This document shows positions 5,021 to 5,892 of a stretch of DNA of 5,892 nt, one piece after another. Below the pieces are notes generated by a model that made no database searches, was not told the DNA's origin, and was given only the letters and a program-made list of their open reading frames with translations. The stretch lies in the NCBI GenBank assembly GCA_038239195.1, contig JBBSEZ010000545.1, forward strand, positions 1 through 5,892. Direction: 5' to 3'. Each line of letters begins with the position of its first letter. Positions within the stretch are counted from its first letter, which is position 1. The position numbers were made by a program, and so were the translations under genes. This DNA comes from JBBSEZ01 sp038239195. GTDB taxonomy: Bacteria > Planctomycetota > Planctomycetia > Gemmatales > Gemmataceae.

Positions 5021-5797
5021 GTGTTTATCCTGTTCGGCATCCCGCTCTGCATTCTGTTCTTCGGAGCGCTGATCGCGGCCGTCCCGATCTACTTCGCCGT
5101 GCGCATGAAGCGGCGCGCCCAGTTGATTGCCGAGCTGAAGCTCTCCGACGTGGCCAAGCTGCGGCCCGGAGTGCGCAAGATCCGGGGCCGCGTCCGGGCC
5201 CACGAAGACCTCCTGCGCAGCCCCATGACCAAGCGCGACTGCGCCTACTACCACTTCCTCGTCGAGGAGCAGCACACGCACCACACAGGCGGGCGCCACG
5301 GCGGGACGACCACGCACTGGGTGGCCGTCGTCAACGACCGGCAGTGGGTCTCGCTGACCATCGAGGACGAGACGGGCGACGTGGACGTCTGGATCGACGA
5401 GGCGGAGGTCGTGCTCAAGTCGGCCGAGCGCGAGTCGTCGGGCATGTTCAACAGCCCCCCGGAGCGCCTGCGGCGGTTGATCGAGAACCGCTACGGCCGT
5501 TCCACCCAGGGCCTCCTCTTCAACAAGACGATGCGCTTCAGCGAGTCGGTGCTGGAGGACGGAGCGCGCGTCCTCGTCGTGGGCGAGGTCGTCGAGAACA
5601 AGCGCGGCCGGCTGGGCTTCCGCAAGGGGGTGGCGAAGTTGGTCCTGTCGGACAAGAGCGAGAAAGACCTCGTCAGCCACTACGGCAGGCAAGGCATCCT
5701 CCTCTGGGTGGTCGCGGGCGTCATCGGGCTCTTCACGCTCATTGCGGTCGGCTTCTCCGGCTTCGTCGTGACCATGATGAACGTCGCCGGCCGGTAG
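5021..5797 (+). CDS. Membrane protein with GIDE/MULAN-like domain
   Basis: The product has 258 residues if started at GTG 5021, with GAGG 6 nt upstream (5011-5014); the longer frame from 4895 adds an unrelated Arg/Pro-rich stretch. Residues 1-28 form a transmembrane segment followed by basic RMKRR, and residues 225-252 form a second one (LLWVVAGVIGLFTLIAVGF). Between them is a domain with the order seen in GIDE (PF12483): GRVRAHEDLLRSPMTKRDCAYYHFL (56-80), WVSLTIEDETGDVDVWIDEAEV (109-130), and a late SVLEDGARVLVVGEV (176-190). In animals this domain sits in the mitochondrial E3 ligase MULAN/MAPL before a RING finger; here no RING follows, so ubiquitin ligase annotations would be wrong. A His-rich loop (85-99) lies in the domain. 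Two terminal membrane segments suggest both ends in the cytoplasm, or a hairpin. The function of bacterial members is unknown. It is alone, with no co-oriented neighbour visible. Confidence 0.85.
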   Translation: MFILFGIPLCILFFGALIAAVPIYFAVRMKRRAQLIAELKLSDVAKLRPGVRKIRGRVRAHEDLLRSPMTKRDCAYYHFLVEEQHTHHTGGRHGGTTTHWVAVVNDRQWVSLTIEDETGDVDVWIDEAEVVLKSAERESSGMFNSPPERLRRLIENRYGRSTQGLLFNKTMRFSESVLEDGARVLVVGEVVENKRGRLGFRKGVAKLVLSDKSEKDLVSHYGRQGILLWVVAGVIGLFTLIAVGFSGFVVTMMNVAGR

Positions 5798-5809
5798 CGC
5801 GGGCCCGAA

Positions 5810-5823
5810 CCGCCGGGCGGCGG
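5810..5823 (+). terminator. Short GC hairpin after the GIDE gene
   Basis: CCGCC and GGCGG with a GGGC loop form a 5-bp stem 13 nt after the stop codon. There is no T-run. It is a weak terminator candidate; chance is a serious alternative. Confidence 0.25.
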
Positions 5824-5867
5824 AAACTGTCTGCTCAGGCGACCGGTAGGGGAAGGCATGCCTCGTA

Positions 5868-5889
5868 GGACGGCTCTCTCGAGCCGTCC
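5868..5889. terminator. Perfect 9-bp hairpin at window edge
   Basis: GGACGGCTC (5868-5876), loop TCTC, GAGCCGTCC (5881-5889). The stem is perfect and the loop is a stable size, so it fits a terminator of the GIDE gene or a bidirectional one with a gene beyond the window. A 10-bp palindrome, AGGCATGCCT, lies just before it (5854-5863). The sequence after 5892 would show whether a T-run follows. It may also be a copy of an intergenic palindromic repeat; the genome would have to be searched. Confidence 0.5.
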
Positions 5890-5892
5890 AGA

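Noticed and set aside
4616..5072. + strand frames of 77 and 148 codons in the divergent spacer
   Set aside because: Arg/Pro/Ser/Cys-rich, no family pattern, no good ribosome binding site, and the second overlaps the GIDE gene in another frame.
4745..5692. - strand open frame of 315 codons
   Set aside because: Antisense shadow of the GIDE gene; the + frame has membrane segments and domain motifs, this one does not.
5021..5797. E3 ubiquitin ligase annotation for the GIDE-domain protein
   Set aside because: No RING or other ligase domain follows the GIDE-like region; the similarity is to the non-catalytic domain only.
1..5892. tRNA, rRNA or CRISPR array
   Set aside because: No cloverleaf with GTTCRANNC-type arm, no rRNA core sequences and no regularly spaced repeats longer than about 10 bp were seen on either strand by eye; a covariance-model scan would be decisive.

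Overview
The window is uniformly GC-rich. Its genes carry Shine-Dalgarno-like GGAGG/GAGG sites, two of them start with GTG, and spacers between genes are often long. Together with the protein families I recognise (a monoheme c-type protein with a characteristic WGGWYVTG motif, a long phosphofructokinase with an insertion, a bacterial GIDE-domain membrane protein, and a transposase-like fragment of a Gemmata type), this points to a planctomycete, probably in or near the Gemmataceae. That placement rests on recalled family resemblance and composition; no search was run.

Layout, left to right. Positions 1-285 hold a broken, 3'-truncated fragment of a planctomycete transposase-like protein on the + strand. 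It converges on a - strand gene (289-1611) for an exported monoheme cytochrome c-type protein. A 218-bp divergent spacer follows, with a perfect 14-bp palindrome inside a plausible - strand promoter. The + strand gene at 1830-3209 encodes a 459-residue 6-phosphofructokinase with a Gly/Lys nucleotide-site signature and an insertion of about 37 residues. Converging on it from the right are a 92-residue conserved hypothetical protein (3243-3521, -) and, overlapping its 3' end, a 38-codon reading frame (3181-3297, -) that looks like the amputated N-terminus of a partner protein.

Next is a compact - strand operon. A DUF4365-like protein (3949-4467) with a PD-(D/E)xK-like residue pattern overlaps by 8 bp an 83-residue protein (3705-3956) that resembles the HicA fold in outline. 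It ends in a strong hairpin directly at the stop codon. This is the best candidate in the window for a poorly described functional module, possibly a nuclease or toxin-like pair, but no function is shown by the sequence.

Positions 4468-5020 are a 553-bp divergent spacer with no convincing protein gene. It contains a classical U-tract terminator pointing left (4639-4674) that has no visible gene to terminate, plus several hairpins and a short direct repeat, so a - strand small RNA is possible. The last gene (5021-5797, +) encodes a membrane protein with two terminal transmembrane segments around a GIDE/MULAN-like domain, without a RING finger. Two hairpins lie downstream; the second, at the window edge, is a perfect 9-bp stem.

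The genes do not form one pathway. Glycolysis (phosphofructokinase), a periplasmic heme protein, a membrane GIDE protein and accessory or degraded modules sit side by side, each with its own likely promoter.
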